A stretch of DNA of 64,000 bases. Origin: Leptospiraceae bacterium (lineage in GTDB: Bacteria > Spirochaetota > Leptospiria > Leptospirales > Leptonemataceae). Position 1 is the first letter of the stretch; each line of letters opens with the position of its first letter. Below, one piece after another: positions 23,191-32,542 of this stretch. Made by a program: the position numbers and the translations under genes. The stretch covers positions 1 to 64,000 of the forward strand of contig PBEB01000069.1 of NCBI GenBank assembly GCA_002717505.1. The letters are read 5' to 3'. The notes under the pieces are model-generated. The model made no database searches. It was not told where the DNA came from and was given only the letters and a program-made list of their open reading frames with translations.

Positions 23191-25329
23191 ATGTTTCGAA
23201 TGCCCGAAGGCAACGCCCCTCTTCCTGCCAGTCTGGAGAATTTTGCTCTCCGGCTATTTCGCGGAAGTGTTGCGGCAAGCTCCCTGGCAAAGCTTGCCAG
23301 GGGGACCTTTCTTGTCCTGGTTCTGACGGTATCGCTCTCAGGTTGTTACCAGGAAAGGCATCAAGTAGAAGCTGGTATTCGGGATTTCTCGCAGGAGTCC
23401 TTTGAGGAGCCATTACTACTGGATGGCTCCTGGGATTTTACCTGGACGGGAAATGGACAAGAAAGCCGGGTCATCGATGTTCCTGGCGCCTGGAATAACC
23501 AGGAGTGGAAGGGAAAGCATTATCCCTCCTATGGAAAGGGAATCTATTCCACGACATTGAAGCTTCCTCCCGAAGTGGGTCCGCTGGCTCTGTACAGCAG
23601 TCGTCAGGGTACGGCCTGGGAGGTTTTCGCAGACGGTGTATCTATTGGCGGCTCCGGAAAAGTAGGCAGAGACTCCCGGCACCATTCAGCGGCCTTTTTC
23701 ATCCAGCCTCTGGATATTCCTCCGGGGCTGACGGAGGATGGAGAGATTACACTCCGCGTGGAGATTTCTAATTTCACGGACCGAAGCGGCGGTATGTGGA
23801 ACCTCTTCTTCTTGGGCAAGAAGGAGGACATTCGCCGCCTCTGGCTGGGCCGACTGATTTTCGATGTGTTCACTATCTCTGCCATTGTGGCTATAGGTCT
23901 GTATCATTTTGCTCTATTCCTGAGTCGTAGAGAAGACCTTGCATCGCTGGCTTTTTCTGTCGTTTGTATGATCATCGCTATTCGGGTGGCTTCCACCGGC
24001 GAGCATTTGATGGAGTTTCTCTATCCTGGTGTTAGCTTCGAGCTCATGCGAAAGCTTGAGTTCCTTTCCTTTTACCTGGCCGTGCCTGCTTTTCTTACCT
24101 TTCTGCTTCTGGCATTAAACGATCCCTGGAAAAGCGTGGTCCCGGTGCTGGTCTGGGCTCCGGCCACCATTTTCAGTCTGGCTGTGGTATTCTTTCCCGT
24201 AGGCATCTACTCCCATACTCTGGTCTACTTTTTTGTTTTCTTTGCCGTTTGCCTGATGCTGGGCATTGCACTATGGTTCCGGGCAATCTGGCGGAAGGAT
24301 CCCGGTGCTCTGGCTTCCTTCATTGGCGGTACGGTTTTCGCCCTCTCCGCCATTCATGACATGCTCTATGCCAGCGAAGTATATTTCACAACCATCGGAA
24401 ATCTGGCTGGCTTTGGATTGATTGTATTCCTGCTAACCCAGTCCTATTTGTTGGCTCGCATCTTTTCCATGGCGTTTCGTCAGAGCAAAAACCTGAGCGA
24501 TACACTTCTGGAGACCAACCAGGCATACGCTCGTTTTGTTCCCACCGATTTTCTCAACCATTTGAATCGCACAGACATTCGAGATGTTCGTCTTGGCGAT
24601 CAGATCGAATCAGAGATGAGTATTCTGTTTACAGACATCCGAGCTTTCACAGATATCTCGGAGCGAATGAGTCCGCAGGAAAACTTTCGATTCCTGAACT
24701 CTTACTTAAAGCGAGTGGTTCCATGCATCACAGAAGAAGGCGGCTTTGTAGATAAATACATTGGCGATGCCATCATGGCGCTATTTTCGGGACCTCCGGA
24801 ACATGCTTTGAAGGCTGCCATTCGCATTCAAGAGGAGGTACGTAATTATAACCAGCATCGCCAGAAGCAGGATTTTGATCCCATTAAGGTCGGCATCGGA
24901 CTTCATTACGGGAAACTAATGCTGGGCACTATTGGTTCCGAAGATCGGATGGAATCCACGGTAATCTCCGATGCAGTGAATACGGCTTCTCGAATCGAAC
25001 GGCTGACAAGAGATTTCGGAAGTCCGATTCTAATTAGCGAAGGGTTCTTTAATGCCCTGGAAAGACCGGAGGCCTACAATACCAGATTGCTGGATCGTAT
25101 GCAGGTCAAGGGCAAGCAGGCCCCACTGAGAGTTTATGAGGTCCTGGACGGACAACCTCAATGGATTCTTGACCTGCATTTTCGCACCAGGGAAGCCTTC
25201 GAGCGTGGTGTTGAAGCAGCCTTGAACGGGCGAACCAGGGAATGCAAACGATTCATGCAGGATGTGCTGCGCGAAAATCCGGCTGATAGCGTGGCTGAAA
25301 TGTATGTCCTGAGAATGAGCGAATCCTGA
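23191..25329 (+). CDS. 7TMR-DISM receptor with class III adenylate cyclase domain
   Basis: 712 aa. A signal peptide ends in a lipobox-like VSLSGC (Cys52). Residues ~60-210 form a 7TMR-DISMED2/jelly-roll-type extracellular sensor (GSWDFTW...VPGAWNNQEWKGKHYPSYGKGIYSTTL), followed by seven membrane helices (~222-425), a short linker (YARFVPTDFLNHL) and a class III cyclase domain (~465-670). The cyclase set is complete: metal Asp482 and Asp526, adenine-selecting Lys522 and Asp594, transition-state Asn597 and Arg601, so cAMP is the expected product. The sensor may bind a sugar or other small extracellular ligand. The lipobox before an integral receptor is unusual and may only mark a signal peptide. 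The start could also be Met 4. Confidence 0.92.
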   Translation: MFRMPEGNAPLPASLENFALRLFRGSVAASSLAKLARGTFLVLVLTVSLSGCYQERHQVEAGIRDFSQESFEEPLLLDGSWDFTWTGNGQESRVIDVPGAWNNQEWKGKHYPSYGKGIYSTTLKLPPEVGPLALYSSRQGTAWEVFADGVSIGGSGKVGRDSRHHSAAFFIQPLDIPPGLTEDGEITLRVEISNFTDRSGGMWNLFFLGKKEDIRRLWLGRLIFDVFTISAIVAIGLYHFALFLSRREDLASLAFSVVCMIIAIRVASTGEHLMEFLYPGVSFELMRKLEFLSFYLAVPAFLTFLLLALNDPWKSVVPVLVWAPATIFSLAVVFFPVGIYSHTLVYFFVFFAVCLMLGIALWFRAIWRKDPGALASFIGGTVFALSAIHDMLYASEVYFTTIGNLAGFGLIVFLLTQSYLLARIFSMAFRQSKNLSDTLLETNQAYARFVPTDFLNHLNRTDIRDVRLGDQIESEMSILFTDIRAFTDISERMSPQENFRFLNSYLKRVVPCITEEGGFVDKYIGDAIMALFSGPPEHALKAAIRIQEEVRNYNQHRQKQDFDPIKVGIGLHYGKLMLGTIGSEDRMESTVISDAVNTASRIERLTRDFGSPILISEGFFNALERPEAYNTRLLDRMQVKGKQAPLRVYEVLDGQPQWILDLHFRTREAFERGVEAALNGRTRECKRFMQDVLRENPADSVAEMYVLRMSES

Positions 25330-25556
25330 TGTCTCCTTGAGAAAGAAAGGGCCCTTTCTCCGTAAAGCAGCATCGGCGCCTCTCCGAATACGTCGAATCC
25401 GTTCCCAAAGGGCATGCAAATTGCCGTGACTTCCTGGACAGATCACATGAAAGGGATTCTTGCTGGAAAGCTAATCCCAGCCTGAACTTAAGTAGCGGAA
25501 TCCATACAGATGATGAATCCAATCACAGGATTCAAGAACAACAAAGGATTAGATCT

Positions 25557-26111
25557 CTAGAGAGCATTTACCAGGTCAGTCAACTCATCTGCGGTCTGCG
25601 AAAACTTAAAGAGATATCGGATAGTGGCATCTTCATCGATCAGAAACAGCACAGGGGAGTGCTGCATGAGTTCCGGGTTCGCCGGATCCTGATAAAAAGT
25701 AACACCGAAGCGCTTTGCGGCCAATCTGAGTTCTTCCTCCGATCCGGTGAGGGCGCGGGAAGGAAAGCTGAACTTGCCCAGGTATTCTTTCAATGCCGCA
25801 GGCGTATCTCGTTCGGGATCCACGGAAATAAACAATAGAGTGGGCCAATCGGACGATTCGCTGGCCTTATAAGCCTTCTCGATTTTATGCAAAGTCATGG
25901 GGCAGAAATCCGGGCAATAGGTGTAGCCAAAGAATACCAGCACCGGCTGACCCCGGAACGAAGACCAGTTTACGGTGTTACCGTCGGCATCCTGTAGCTT
26001 GAAGGATTCAATGGTACCCAGCTCCTTTAGAGGAGAAGGCTTGCATGCCGGTAGAACGGCAAGCAAGGAAAGAACCATCAAGAAGAGCGTTGCGGTCTTC
26101 GTACTCAGCAT
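25557..26111 (-). CDS. SCO1/SenC copper chaperone lipoprotein
   Basis: 184 aa. Signal peptide with lipobox LPAC (Cys23), then a thioredoxin-fold SCO domain: CxxxC at Cys66/Cys70 (YTYCPDFC) and His151 (MQHSPVLFLID), the three copper ligands, plus VDPERDTP. SCO proteins deliver or reduce copper for the CuA site of cytochrome c oxidase. The frame is open to 26210 but Met at 26111 gives the signal peptide. It is the last gene of a minus-strand operon with the hydrolase (10 bases away) and PCuAC, which fits a joint copper-insertion role. Confidence 0.93.
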   Translation of the reverse strand: MLSTKTATLFLMVLSLLAVLPACKPSPLKELGTIESFKLQDADGNTVNWSSFRGQPVLVFFGYTYCPDFCPMTLHKIEKAYKASESSDWPTLLFISVDPERDTPAALKEYLGKFSFPSRALTGSEEELRLAAKRFGVTFYQDPANPELMQHSPVLFLIDEDATIRYLFKFSQTADELTDLVNAL

Positions 26112-26121
26112 AGGTATTCGA

Positions 26122-27093
26122 TTATCCTTCCGTGGTATCGGCGCCGGAAAGCCGTTTGCCCGCCTGAATTCTCTGCAAGAAACCCTGCACCTGGAGGCTG
26201 AACGCCTCACGGTTCGTGTCTATTGAGCGAGCATGCTTGGCGCCCCAGTCAGTAAAATAAATATCTTTATCTGAATCGGACAGTGCAGTTAAAGAGTCGA
26301 ACACAGCCTGAGAATTGGAAGGATCTGTGTATGTGTCTTGTTTGGAGTGAATCAGAAAAACAGGCGTACGGATCGCCGGCCCCTTTAGCACAACCGACGT
26401 CTGTTCTGCATCAAAGTTGGCTCTCATTTCGGCGAATGTAAAAGCCAGAGGAACGAATATTCCTGCGGCCGGTCCATAATCCGAGCGGGCCCTTTGAGCC
26501 ACAATCCCGGTAAGGCTTCGGTATGGAGACTCTGCGATAATAAATGCAAATTCGCGTCCCGAGAATCCAGCTGCCATCAGGGAAGTAGCGGCACCGAAGG
26601 ATTCTCCCATGATTCCAATGTTCATATCCTGGAGGCCTCTGGTTTTCTCCAGCCAGTCTATGATGTTCAAAAGATCCTGCTTTTCATGAAAGCCAAAGGT
26701 TCCGTATTCCCCTCCGGATTCTCCGTGTCTTCGCGCATCAAAAAACAACTGGTCGCATCCATACTGTGCAAACAGTGGCGCGTATTTCATTGCGCCATAT
26801 CTGGTTCCGGTGAATCCATGATGGTAAACAATAGCACATTTGCCGCTTTCCTTCGCAGGATAGAACCAGCCTTTGAGTTCGATTCCCTGAGACTCCAGGT
26901 TAAAGTCCTGGGCTCCTTTCAGTCCGAATTGCTCGGGACTCTCTATCTTCAGGTTCGTCCGGTCCTCTTCCAGAGTGCGCTGGCGAAAATCGATTAGAAC
27001 GCTGGAAAAATACCAGCTTATTCCAGGATAAAGCACTGCCAGCACCGCGGCCGCAATCAATAGAATCTTCTTTTTATTTGTTTTCTTTTCCAC
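26122..27093 (-). CDS. Membrane-anchored alpha/beta hydrolase
   Basis: 323 aa. An N-terminal lysine-rich segment and one hydrophobic helix (ILLIAAAVLAVLYPGISWYF) anchor or export it. The alpha/beta-hydrolase core shows oxyanion HHGFTGTRYGAM, nucleophile Ser165 in GESFGAA, Asp253 in HSKQDTYTDP and His287 in AKHARS, so the catalytic triad is complete. It resembles the YqkD/FrsA-type serine aminopeptidase (S33) hydrolases; substrate unknown. It sits between the PCuAC and SCO1 genes in one operon, 12 bases after PCuAC, but its link to copper is positional only. Confidence 0.88.
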   Translation of the reverse strand: MEKKTNKKKILLIAAAVLAVLYPGISWYFSSVLIDFRQRTLEEDRTNLKIESPEQFGLKGAQDFNLESQGIELKGWFYPAKESGKCAIVYHHGFTGTRYGAMKYAPLFAQYGCDQLFFDARRHGESGGEYGTFGFHEKQDLLNIIDWLEKTRGLQDMNIGIMGESFGAATSLMAAGFSGREFAFIIAESPYRSLTGIVAQRARSDYGPAAGIFVPLAFTFAEMRANFDAEQTSVVLKGPAIRTPVFLIHSKQDTYTDPSNSQAVFDSLTALSDSDKDIYFTDWGAKHARSIDTNREAFSLQVQGFLQRIQAGKRLSGADTTEG

Positions 27094-27105
27094 GAATCTT
27101 CCCCT

Positions 27106-27546
27106 CTATTCCAGCGCATCCCCGGGCGAAACCACGGGAATTCGAATGATTCTATCTGGCTGATTCTTAAAAGTGATAGTCAATTCTATTTCCGTTCCGG
27201 CCTCGGGAATGCCAGTTAGATCCACAAGCATGAAATGCAATCCTCCTGGGCGAAATTCCAGTGATTCGCCGCTGGCCACCGGGATTTCAGGAAGACGTAC
27301 CATTCGCACCAATCCATTCGAAATCTCGGTCCTGTGCATCTCTACTTTGCGGGCCACTTCAGTGTGTCCGCCTGTGAGTACGATGCTTTCCCCGGTGTCA
27401 TTCTCTATACGGAAATATATGGCCGCCGAACGATCATTCAATGGCGCCGGCGAGTAGGCATCCTGCACCGAGAGGTTTCCTGGATGACAGAAAATGGAGA
27501 ACTGACTGAGCAGAAGGAGCGGTAGCAAATAGTGCAAGCGGGACAT
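27106..27546 (-). CDS. PCuAC-type periplasmic copper chaperone
   Basis: 146 aa. Signal peptide MSRLHYLLPLLLLSQFSIFC then a PCuAC domain (DUF461): NDRSAAIYFRIEN, the Met/His copper motif spread over VEMHRTEISNGLVRMVRLPEIPV and GGLHFMLVDL, matching the H-M-x10-M ... H-x-M arrangement. Such proteins carry Cu(I) to SCO1 and the CuA site. The cysteine at the end of the signal peptide might act as a lipobox (FSIFC). The minus frame runs to 27912 and overlaps the transglutaminase-like gene; the Met at 27546 is the credible start. First gene of the PCuAC/hydrolase/SCO1 operon, divergent from the gene at 27595. Confidence 0.88.
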   Translation of the reverse strand: MSRLHYLLPLLLLSQFSIFCHPGNLSVQDAYSPAPLNDRSAAIYFRIENDTGESIVLTGGHTEVARKVEMHRTEISNGLVRMVRLPEIPVASGESLEFRPGGLHFMLVDLTGIPEAGTEIELTITFKNQPDRIIRIPVVSPGDALE

Positions 27547-27594
27547 TGGGCTGCAAAGTGACGAGGATAAGCCTCTTGACAAGCGGCTTTCGGA

Positions 27595-28260
27595 ATGAAA
27601 TTCTGTAATATGGAAGAATACCTGCAGCCTACCTACTATCTGGACTTCGATCATCCGGATGTGCAGGAGTTTGTGCAAAGTCATTTTGGCGGTTTGAATC
27701 CTACGGAAGCCGTTGTTCGCGCATATTATTTTGTCAGGGATGAGATCGGCTACAATCCCTATCGGGTGGGACTGAAGCGGGAACAGTACAAATCCAGCTA
27801 CATTCTGGGTCGCAAGCAGAACTACTGCATTCCTAAAGCTGTACTGTTCGCATCCCTTGCTCGAGCGGTGGGAGTTCCCTCCAGGATCGGCCTGGCCGAT
27901 GTAGTCAACCATCTATCCAGTCAGCGATTTATTGAAAAACTGGGCAGCAAGGTATTTGCCTTTCACGGATTTACCGAAGTCTATCTGGATAAGTGGATCA
28001 AGGCCACGCCCACGTTTGACAGCAAGCTCTGTGTCAAATACGGCGTTTCTCCTCTGGAATTCGATGGACAAAGCGACGCAATGTTTCAGAGCTTCGACGA
28101 AAATGGAAACCGGTTCATGGAATACGTCAAAGATCGTGGCACCCATGCGGATCTACCATTCGATACAATCATGCAGGGCTTTCGGGAGTTCTATCCCCAT
28201 TTCTTAAAAGGTGGAATCCCGGAGGGAAACATGATTGATGAAGAGCCTGCTGCTACATAA
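27595..28260 (+). CDS. Transglutaminase-like domain protein
   Basis: 221 aa, no signal peptide. A transglutaminase-core (papain-like) fold is seen: catalytic Cys in KQNYCIPKAVLFASLARAVGVPSR, His in FHGFTEVYLD and Asp in KATPTFD. The helix around AVVRAYYFVRDEIGYNPY is the usual lead-in of the family (transglut_core). Cytoplasmic members are thought to act as proteases, amidases or cross-linking enzymes on peptides; no substrate can be named. It is transcribed away from the PCuAC operon with a 48-base gap. The start could also be Met 6 (27610). Confidence 0.88.
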   Translation: MKFCNMEEYLQPTYYLDFDHPDVQEFVQSHFGGLNPTEAVVRAYYFVRDEIGYNPYRVGLKREQYKSSYILGRKQNYCIPKAVLFASLARAVGVPSRIGLADVVNHLSSQRFIEKLGSKVFAFHGFTEVYLDKWIKATPTFDSKLCVKYGVSPLEFDGQSDAMFQSFDENGNRFMEYVKDRGTHADLPFDTIMQGFREFYPHFLKGGIPEGNMIDEEPAAT

Positions 28261-28419
28261 TCCCTGTCCGAGCTTACCGGCACCTCTGAGTTCCGGTAAG
28301 CCCATAAAAATACTCTTGCAAGACTCAAAGACTCCCATATAAAAAAGCCCGCTCCAGGTATTCCAGCGGCGCGGCCCAATTCGAACAAAGAGAGAGAATT
28401 GAGGCAGGAGTGTGAGTGC

Positions 28420-30969
28420 ATGAAAATCAAAATGAAGATGATTCTCCTGATCTCAGGAGTTGTGGTCCTCAGCGTATTCCCTCTTTCCTTCATTGTCCTT
28501 CTGCGAAACCAGGAAGTTGTAACCGAAAAAACCTTCGAGGTTTGTCGAAACCTGTCTCATAACATTGCGTCTTCCGCCACCGAGGAGCTCCTTATCGATG
28601 TTACCTATGACGGCACACGGTCCGCCGTACAGGGATTGAACGATGCAGGAGTTAGCGGTCTTTTAAACGCTTACGTGCTGAACCTGGACGGAGAATACGT
28701 GGCGGACATGCATAAAGATCATATAGGTCAATCCGCAGATCCGGAAATCCTGGAGGAGTATCGTCGGGCAGAAAAGCTGGAAATGAAGAGCATCAGAGGC
28801 GACCCGGATTTGCTTCGCTTCGTTTATCCTATCTTCATTGAATACAAGGGCCAGAAGCTCCGCGTAGGAGAAGCTGTATTCGAATTTGATGAAGCGAAAG
28901 TATATCAGCCCATTGAACAAACCAGGCGTACAATATTCGTCGTGGCCGGAATAATCTTTGTCATCGCCATAATCATTGCCATAAGCACTGCCATCTTAAT
29001 TACTCGCCCCATCCTCTCTCTAAGCGAAGGCGCTACAATCATTGGAGGCGGGAATCTCAGTCACAGGATTCCTGTTCAGAGCAAGGATGAAATAGGCCAG
29101 CTTGCAACTTCATTCAACAATATGACGGAAAGGATTCAGGATTTCACTCAGAACCTGGAGGAAAAGGTAGAGCAGAGAACCCAGGAGCTAAATGAAACGC
29201 TGGAGCAGGTTCGCGCTTTGAAAGTCCAGCAGGATGGCGACTATTTCCTGACATCGTTGCTGGCTCACCCTCTACAAACTAATAAGAATCGCAGTAACTT
29301 CATTTCCAGCGAATTTGTTATTGAACAGAAAAAGAAGTTTAGCTTTAGAAAGTGGGACTCTGAGATTGGCGGCGACTATTGCATTACAGATACTATTCGC
29401 CTGGACGGAAGAAACTATACTGTCTTTTTGAATGCGGATGCTATGGGGAAATCCATTCAAGGCGCAGGAGGGGCCCTGGTTCTGGGGGCAGCTTTTAACG
29501 CGACTTTGATTCAGGCCAAGCTGGGAAAATCTTCTATACAATATCCAGAAATATGGCTTCGAGATACCTATCGCGATCTCCAGAATATATTCGTATCTTT
29601 TGATGGAACAATGTATATGTCCATCGTTATGGGGCTGGTCGACGAAGAAACCGGCTTTATGTATTTCCTGAACTGCGAACATCCATTTACCGTTCTGTAT
29701 CGCCAGGGACATGCATCCTTTCTGGAAGAGGAGCTGGAATTACGAAAACTCGGAGTCCCGGGAGAGGAAGAGAAGATCGCAATCAAGAGTTTTCAGCTTC
29801 AGCCCGGAGATGCCATTATTTGCGGTTCTGATGGTCGCGACGATTTGATTACTGTAAAATCGGACGGCAAGGAAAGCATCAACGAAGATGAATTTCTTTT
29901 TCTGCGGCATGTTGAGCTGTGCGATGGAGATATCCAGAAGATCCTGGAGTATTCGCGGACGAATTTTACATTGATGGACGATATCTCGCTTCTGCGAATT
30001 TCTTATAAAGAAAACCTGCCGAATGCAGTGGCCCCCACTGTGCCGGTGCCCGTGAGAGAAAGCATTGAAAAAACCCGAGAGTTGATAGCCCAGGGCCGGG
30101 AGGAAGAAGCTCTTCAAACAATTGAAAAGTTCATGAGCCACGGAAAGGATTTACCGGAGCTTCTGAAGACTGTGGGTCGACTCTATTTCAACAAAGAGGA
30201 TTATCACCAGGCGGCCGAGTGTTTCAAGGAATATGTTAGTCTGGCCCCTGAAGACCAGGAATACCTCTATGCCGTTTCGAATAGCTGTAGGCTTGCCCTG
30301 AGATTCGAGGAAGCTGCAGATTTTGGCGAGCGACTCCTGCTCAGGGAGCCAGAAAATGTTCTGAACCTCTTAAATCTTTCTGATATTTATTACAATCTTG
30401 AACAGTCGAAGCGAGCCCTTCATCTTGTGGACAAAGCCCTGCAGCTGGAGCCTGAAAATGAACAGGCGGCTCATCTGCGAGATCGTATCGTTCAGAAGAT
30501 GGCCAGTTCCAGCGAAACCCTGGAAATCATGGAGCTTCTGGAAAAGGGTAATCATCTCTATAAAAACAAGCAGTACGGCCGAGCGCTCAAGCAATACGAA
30601 AAGGTTCTGGATCTGGAACACAATAATCGAAATGCCCTGTATCGTGCGGCGAACTGTAATGCCTGCCTGCGAAACCAGGCCCAGGCAATGGAGTATTTTA
30701 ATCGTCTCCTGGCTCTGGATCCGGATAACCATCATGCTCACAATAACCTGGCAGTGTTATACTTTGAACAGAAAGAGTACAATCGAGCATTACTCAGTCT
30801 GCAAAGAGCATTGAAAGTGGAGCCGGAATTTGCCCCTGCTGTGCGAAATATGGAACAGGTTCAGAAAGTCTTGAGCAATCGCGGAGAGGGTGCAAACGAA
30901 GCGTCCCGGGACTATGCTGACCGAAAGCCGGTGGGTAGCGGATCCACAGGAAGTGAAAACGATGCCTGA
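28420..30969 (+). CDS. Sensor phosphatase: extracytoplasmic sensor, HAMP, SpoIIE/PP2C, TPR
   Basis: 849 aa. Membrane helix 1 (about 7-27), a ~150-residue periplasmic sensor (Cache-like, SGLLNAYVLNLDGEYVADMH), helix 2 (IFVVAGIIFVIAIIIAISTAILI), HAMP (about 197-250) and a coiled coil (QNLEEKVEQRTQELNETLEQV). Then a SpoIIE-type phosphatase with metal residues in IGGDYC, NADAMGKSIQG, GSDGRDDL and TLMDDISLLR, and ~300 residues of TPR repeats (e.g. YGRALKQYEKVLDLEHNNRNALY). Such RsbU-type enzymes usually dephosphorylate anti-anti-sigma factors. AGGAG nine bases upstream supports ATG 28420. The next gene starts before this one stops (overlap 30962-30969). Confidence 0.92.
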   Translation: MKIKMKMILLISGVVVLSVFPLSFIVLLRNQEVVTEKTFEVCRNLSHNIASSATEELLIDVTYDGTRSAVQGLNDAGVSGLLNAYVLNLDGEYVADMHKDHIGQSADPEILEEYRRAEKLEMKSIRGDPDLLRFVYPIFIEYKGQKLRVGEAVFEFDEAKVYQPIEQTRRTIFVVAGIIFVIAIIIAISTAILITRPILSLSEGATIIGGGNLSHRIPVQSKDEIGQLATSFNNMTERIQDFTQNLEEKVEQRTQELNETLEQVRALKVQQDGDYFLTSLLAHPLQTNKNRSNFISSEFVIEQKKKFSFRKWDSEIGGDYCITDTIRLDGRNYTVFLNADAMGKSIQGAGGALVLGAAFNATLIQAKLGKSSIQYPEIWLRDTYRDLQNIFVSFDGTMYMSIVMGLVDEETGFMYFLNCEHPFTVLYRQGHASFLEEELELRKLGVPGEEEKIAIKSFQLQPGDAIICGSDGRDDLITVKSDGKESINEDEFLFLRHVELCDGDIQKILEYSRTNFTLMDDISLLRISYKENLPNAVAPTVPVPVRESIEKTRELIAQGREEEALQTIEKFMSHGKDLPELLKTVGRLYFNKEDYHQAAECFKEYVSLAPEDQEYLYAVSNSCRLALRFEEAADFGERLLLREPENVLNLLNLSDIYYNLEQSKRALHLVDKALQLEPENEQAAHLRDRIVQKMASSSETLEIMELLEKGNHLYKNKQYGRALKQYEKVLDLEHNNRNALYRAANCNACLRNQAQAMEYFNRLLALDPDNHHAHNNLAVLYFEQKEYNRALLSLQRALKVEPEFAPAVRNMEQVQKVLSNRGEGANEASRDYADRKPVGSGSTGSENDA

Positions 30970-32509
30970 AATAAGAGTGAAATGGTTGGTACTGCTGTGG
31001 TTGGCTTTCGCATCGGCGCTGCGATCTGAACCTGTTCCTGTTATTGAAGTTCTGCTCTCTTCGGATTCTTCTATATACGAAGAAGGTCTGGCGGGCCTTC
31101 AATCGGTGGTACAGGGCCAGACCCGAGTTCGATATCTGGAAGTGTTGCAGGCAGAGCAGGCGGACCTGGGAGCTTACTTTAATGATATAGAGGCTTCGGG
31201 TTCTGTAGTCTATGTGGCTTTTGGCCGTGCGGCCGCTCAATTGGCTGCGGATAATCTGCGAAGCACAAACGTCGTTTTTTCCATGCTTAACTCCCCCAAG
31301 CAACTGAATTTGAAACAGGGAAATCTATGCGGGGTCAGTATGGACATCGGCCCGGAGCGGTTCTTCAAGACCCTCAAGGAAGTGGATCCGTCCGCAAGGT
31401 ATGTCTACTCCTTTTACTCCACAGATCAGGGTAGAGAGGCTGCGAAGGCCGGTGAATTCCTCGATTTACAGCACGGACTACTCTTAGAAGCAATTTCTCT
31501 GGGCACTGCGGACTCTTTTCAAGATGCACTGGAACGCATAAAAGGGCGGGCCGATGCCTTCTATATGGTAGCCGATCCTCTCTATGACCGGGAGAATTTT
31601 CAGTTTCTCTCCGCTTTCGCAAAGGAAAACGGAATCACGTTAATGACCGGCTATCCGGCTCTTGTGAAGCTGGGAGCTACGTTCGGAATAAGTCCCGACT
31701 ACACAAATTTAGGTATTGCAACAGGCGAAATGGTAAACCGCATCCTTCAAGGGAAAAGCGATTGTTCTCGCGAGCTTGTGGAAGTGCCTACTCAGACCAC
31801 GTTCACATTGAACGAAGGGTATGCCAGAGATCAAGGCCTGGAAATCTCCACAGCGATTCAGGAAAGGGCGCGCCTGGCCGGATTGATGAAGTTAGGCGTG
31901 GATCTGTACAGCGAAGATAAACTGAACTCGGCGCGAAAGATTTTCGAAGCGATTCTAAAGAGGGACAAAGAAAACCGTGCTGCCAGGAGTTATCGCTCAT
32001 TGATCATAGAGCGCCTCACCGGCGATCAGACGAAAAGATTCATGGCCCGGGCAGAAGAATTCATGAAGAATCGCAGGTATTTGCAGGCAAGAGCTGAATA
32101 TGCCCGGGTTCTGCGACTGAATCCTGATTATGAGGCAGCCAGGAAGGGACTGGCAGAGGCCTCTCGCCTGCAGAGCGAGGTGGAAACGAATCAGGCCCGC
32201 GCGCTTACGAATGCAGGAAAACCGTTTGCGGCCATACGTTCTTACATTAGCGCCCTCAGAATCTGGCCGCAAAACGGTCGCGCCAGGGTGGAGCTTGCTG
32301 CTCTGAGAGGCCGCGAATCTGCCCGGATTCCCCGGTACATGCGTGACGGACTTGTGGAATACAACCGAAGAAATTACGACCTGGCCATCCAGCGTTTCCA
32401 GGATGTACTGCTGGTAAACCCGGCGCATAAGGAGGCTACAGAGTACCTTCGCCTTTCCCAGCAAAAGCAACAAGCCGTTCGGCGATTGCTGCAGAGAAAA
32501 AACGATTGA
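30962..32509 (+). CDS. ABC-type substrate-binding protein fused to TPR repeats
   Basis: 515 aa. Signal peptide MPEIRVKWLVLLWLAFASALRS, then an ABC_sub_bind domain (Pfam PF04392; about 25-300) with SSIYEEGLAGLQ, VVFSMLNSPKQLN, DGRADAFYMVADPLY-type strands and TFGISPDYTNLGIATGEMVNRIL. Residues ~310-515 are TPR-like helices (e.g. YLQARAEYARVLRLNPDYEAARKGL; YDLAIQRFQDVLLVNPAHKEA). The start overlaps the sensor phosphatase by eight bases with AGGAAG upstream, so the two proteins are likely made together; the natural idea is a ligand-binding partner that signals to the sensor. No ABC permease or ATPase is next to it, so a transport role is doubtful. Confidence 0.87.
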   Translation: MPEIRVKWLVLLWLAFASALRSEPVPVIEVLLSSDSSIYEEGLAGLQSVVQGQTRVRYLEVLQAEQADLGAYFNDIEASGSVVYVAFGRAAAQLAADNLRSTNVVFSMLNSPKQLNLKQGNLCGVSMDIGPERFFKTLKEVDPSARYVYSFYSTDQGREAAKAGEFLDLQHGLLLEAISLGTADSFQDALERIKGRADAFYMVADPLYDRENFQFLSAFAKENGITLMTGYPALVKLGATFGISPDYTNLGIATGEMVNRILQGKSDCSRELVEVPTQTTFTLNEGYARDQGLEISTAIQERARLAGLMKLGVDLYSEDKLNSARKIFEAILKRDKENRAARSYRSLIIERLTGDQTKRFMARAEEFMKNRRYLQARAEYARVLRLNPDYEAARKGLAEASRLQSEVETNQARALTNAGKPFAAIRSYISALRIWPQNGRARVELAALRGRESARIPRYMRDGLVEYNRRNYDLAIQRFQDVLLVNPAHKEATEYLRLSQQKQQAVRRLLQRKND

Positions 32510-32542
32510 AAATCTATTTCGTTCGTTGTACCTGACTATACG

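Noticed and set aside
25339-25360. Short hairpin in the gap between the cyclase and SCO1 genes
   Set aside because: A 7-bp stem (GAGAAAG/CTTTCTC) exists but lacks a T-run and is not better than chance in a convergent gap.
27547-27912. Upstream extension of the PCuAC frame to 27912
   Set aside because: The extension overlaps the transglutaminase-like gene on the other strand and has no protein-like features; the signal peptide begins at 27546.
28272-28301. Hairpin after the transglutaminase-like gene as a terminator
   Set aside because: Arms GCTTACCGG/CCGGTAAGC pair well around a 12-base loop, but no T-tract follows, so it was not called a terminator.
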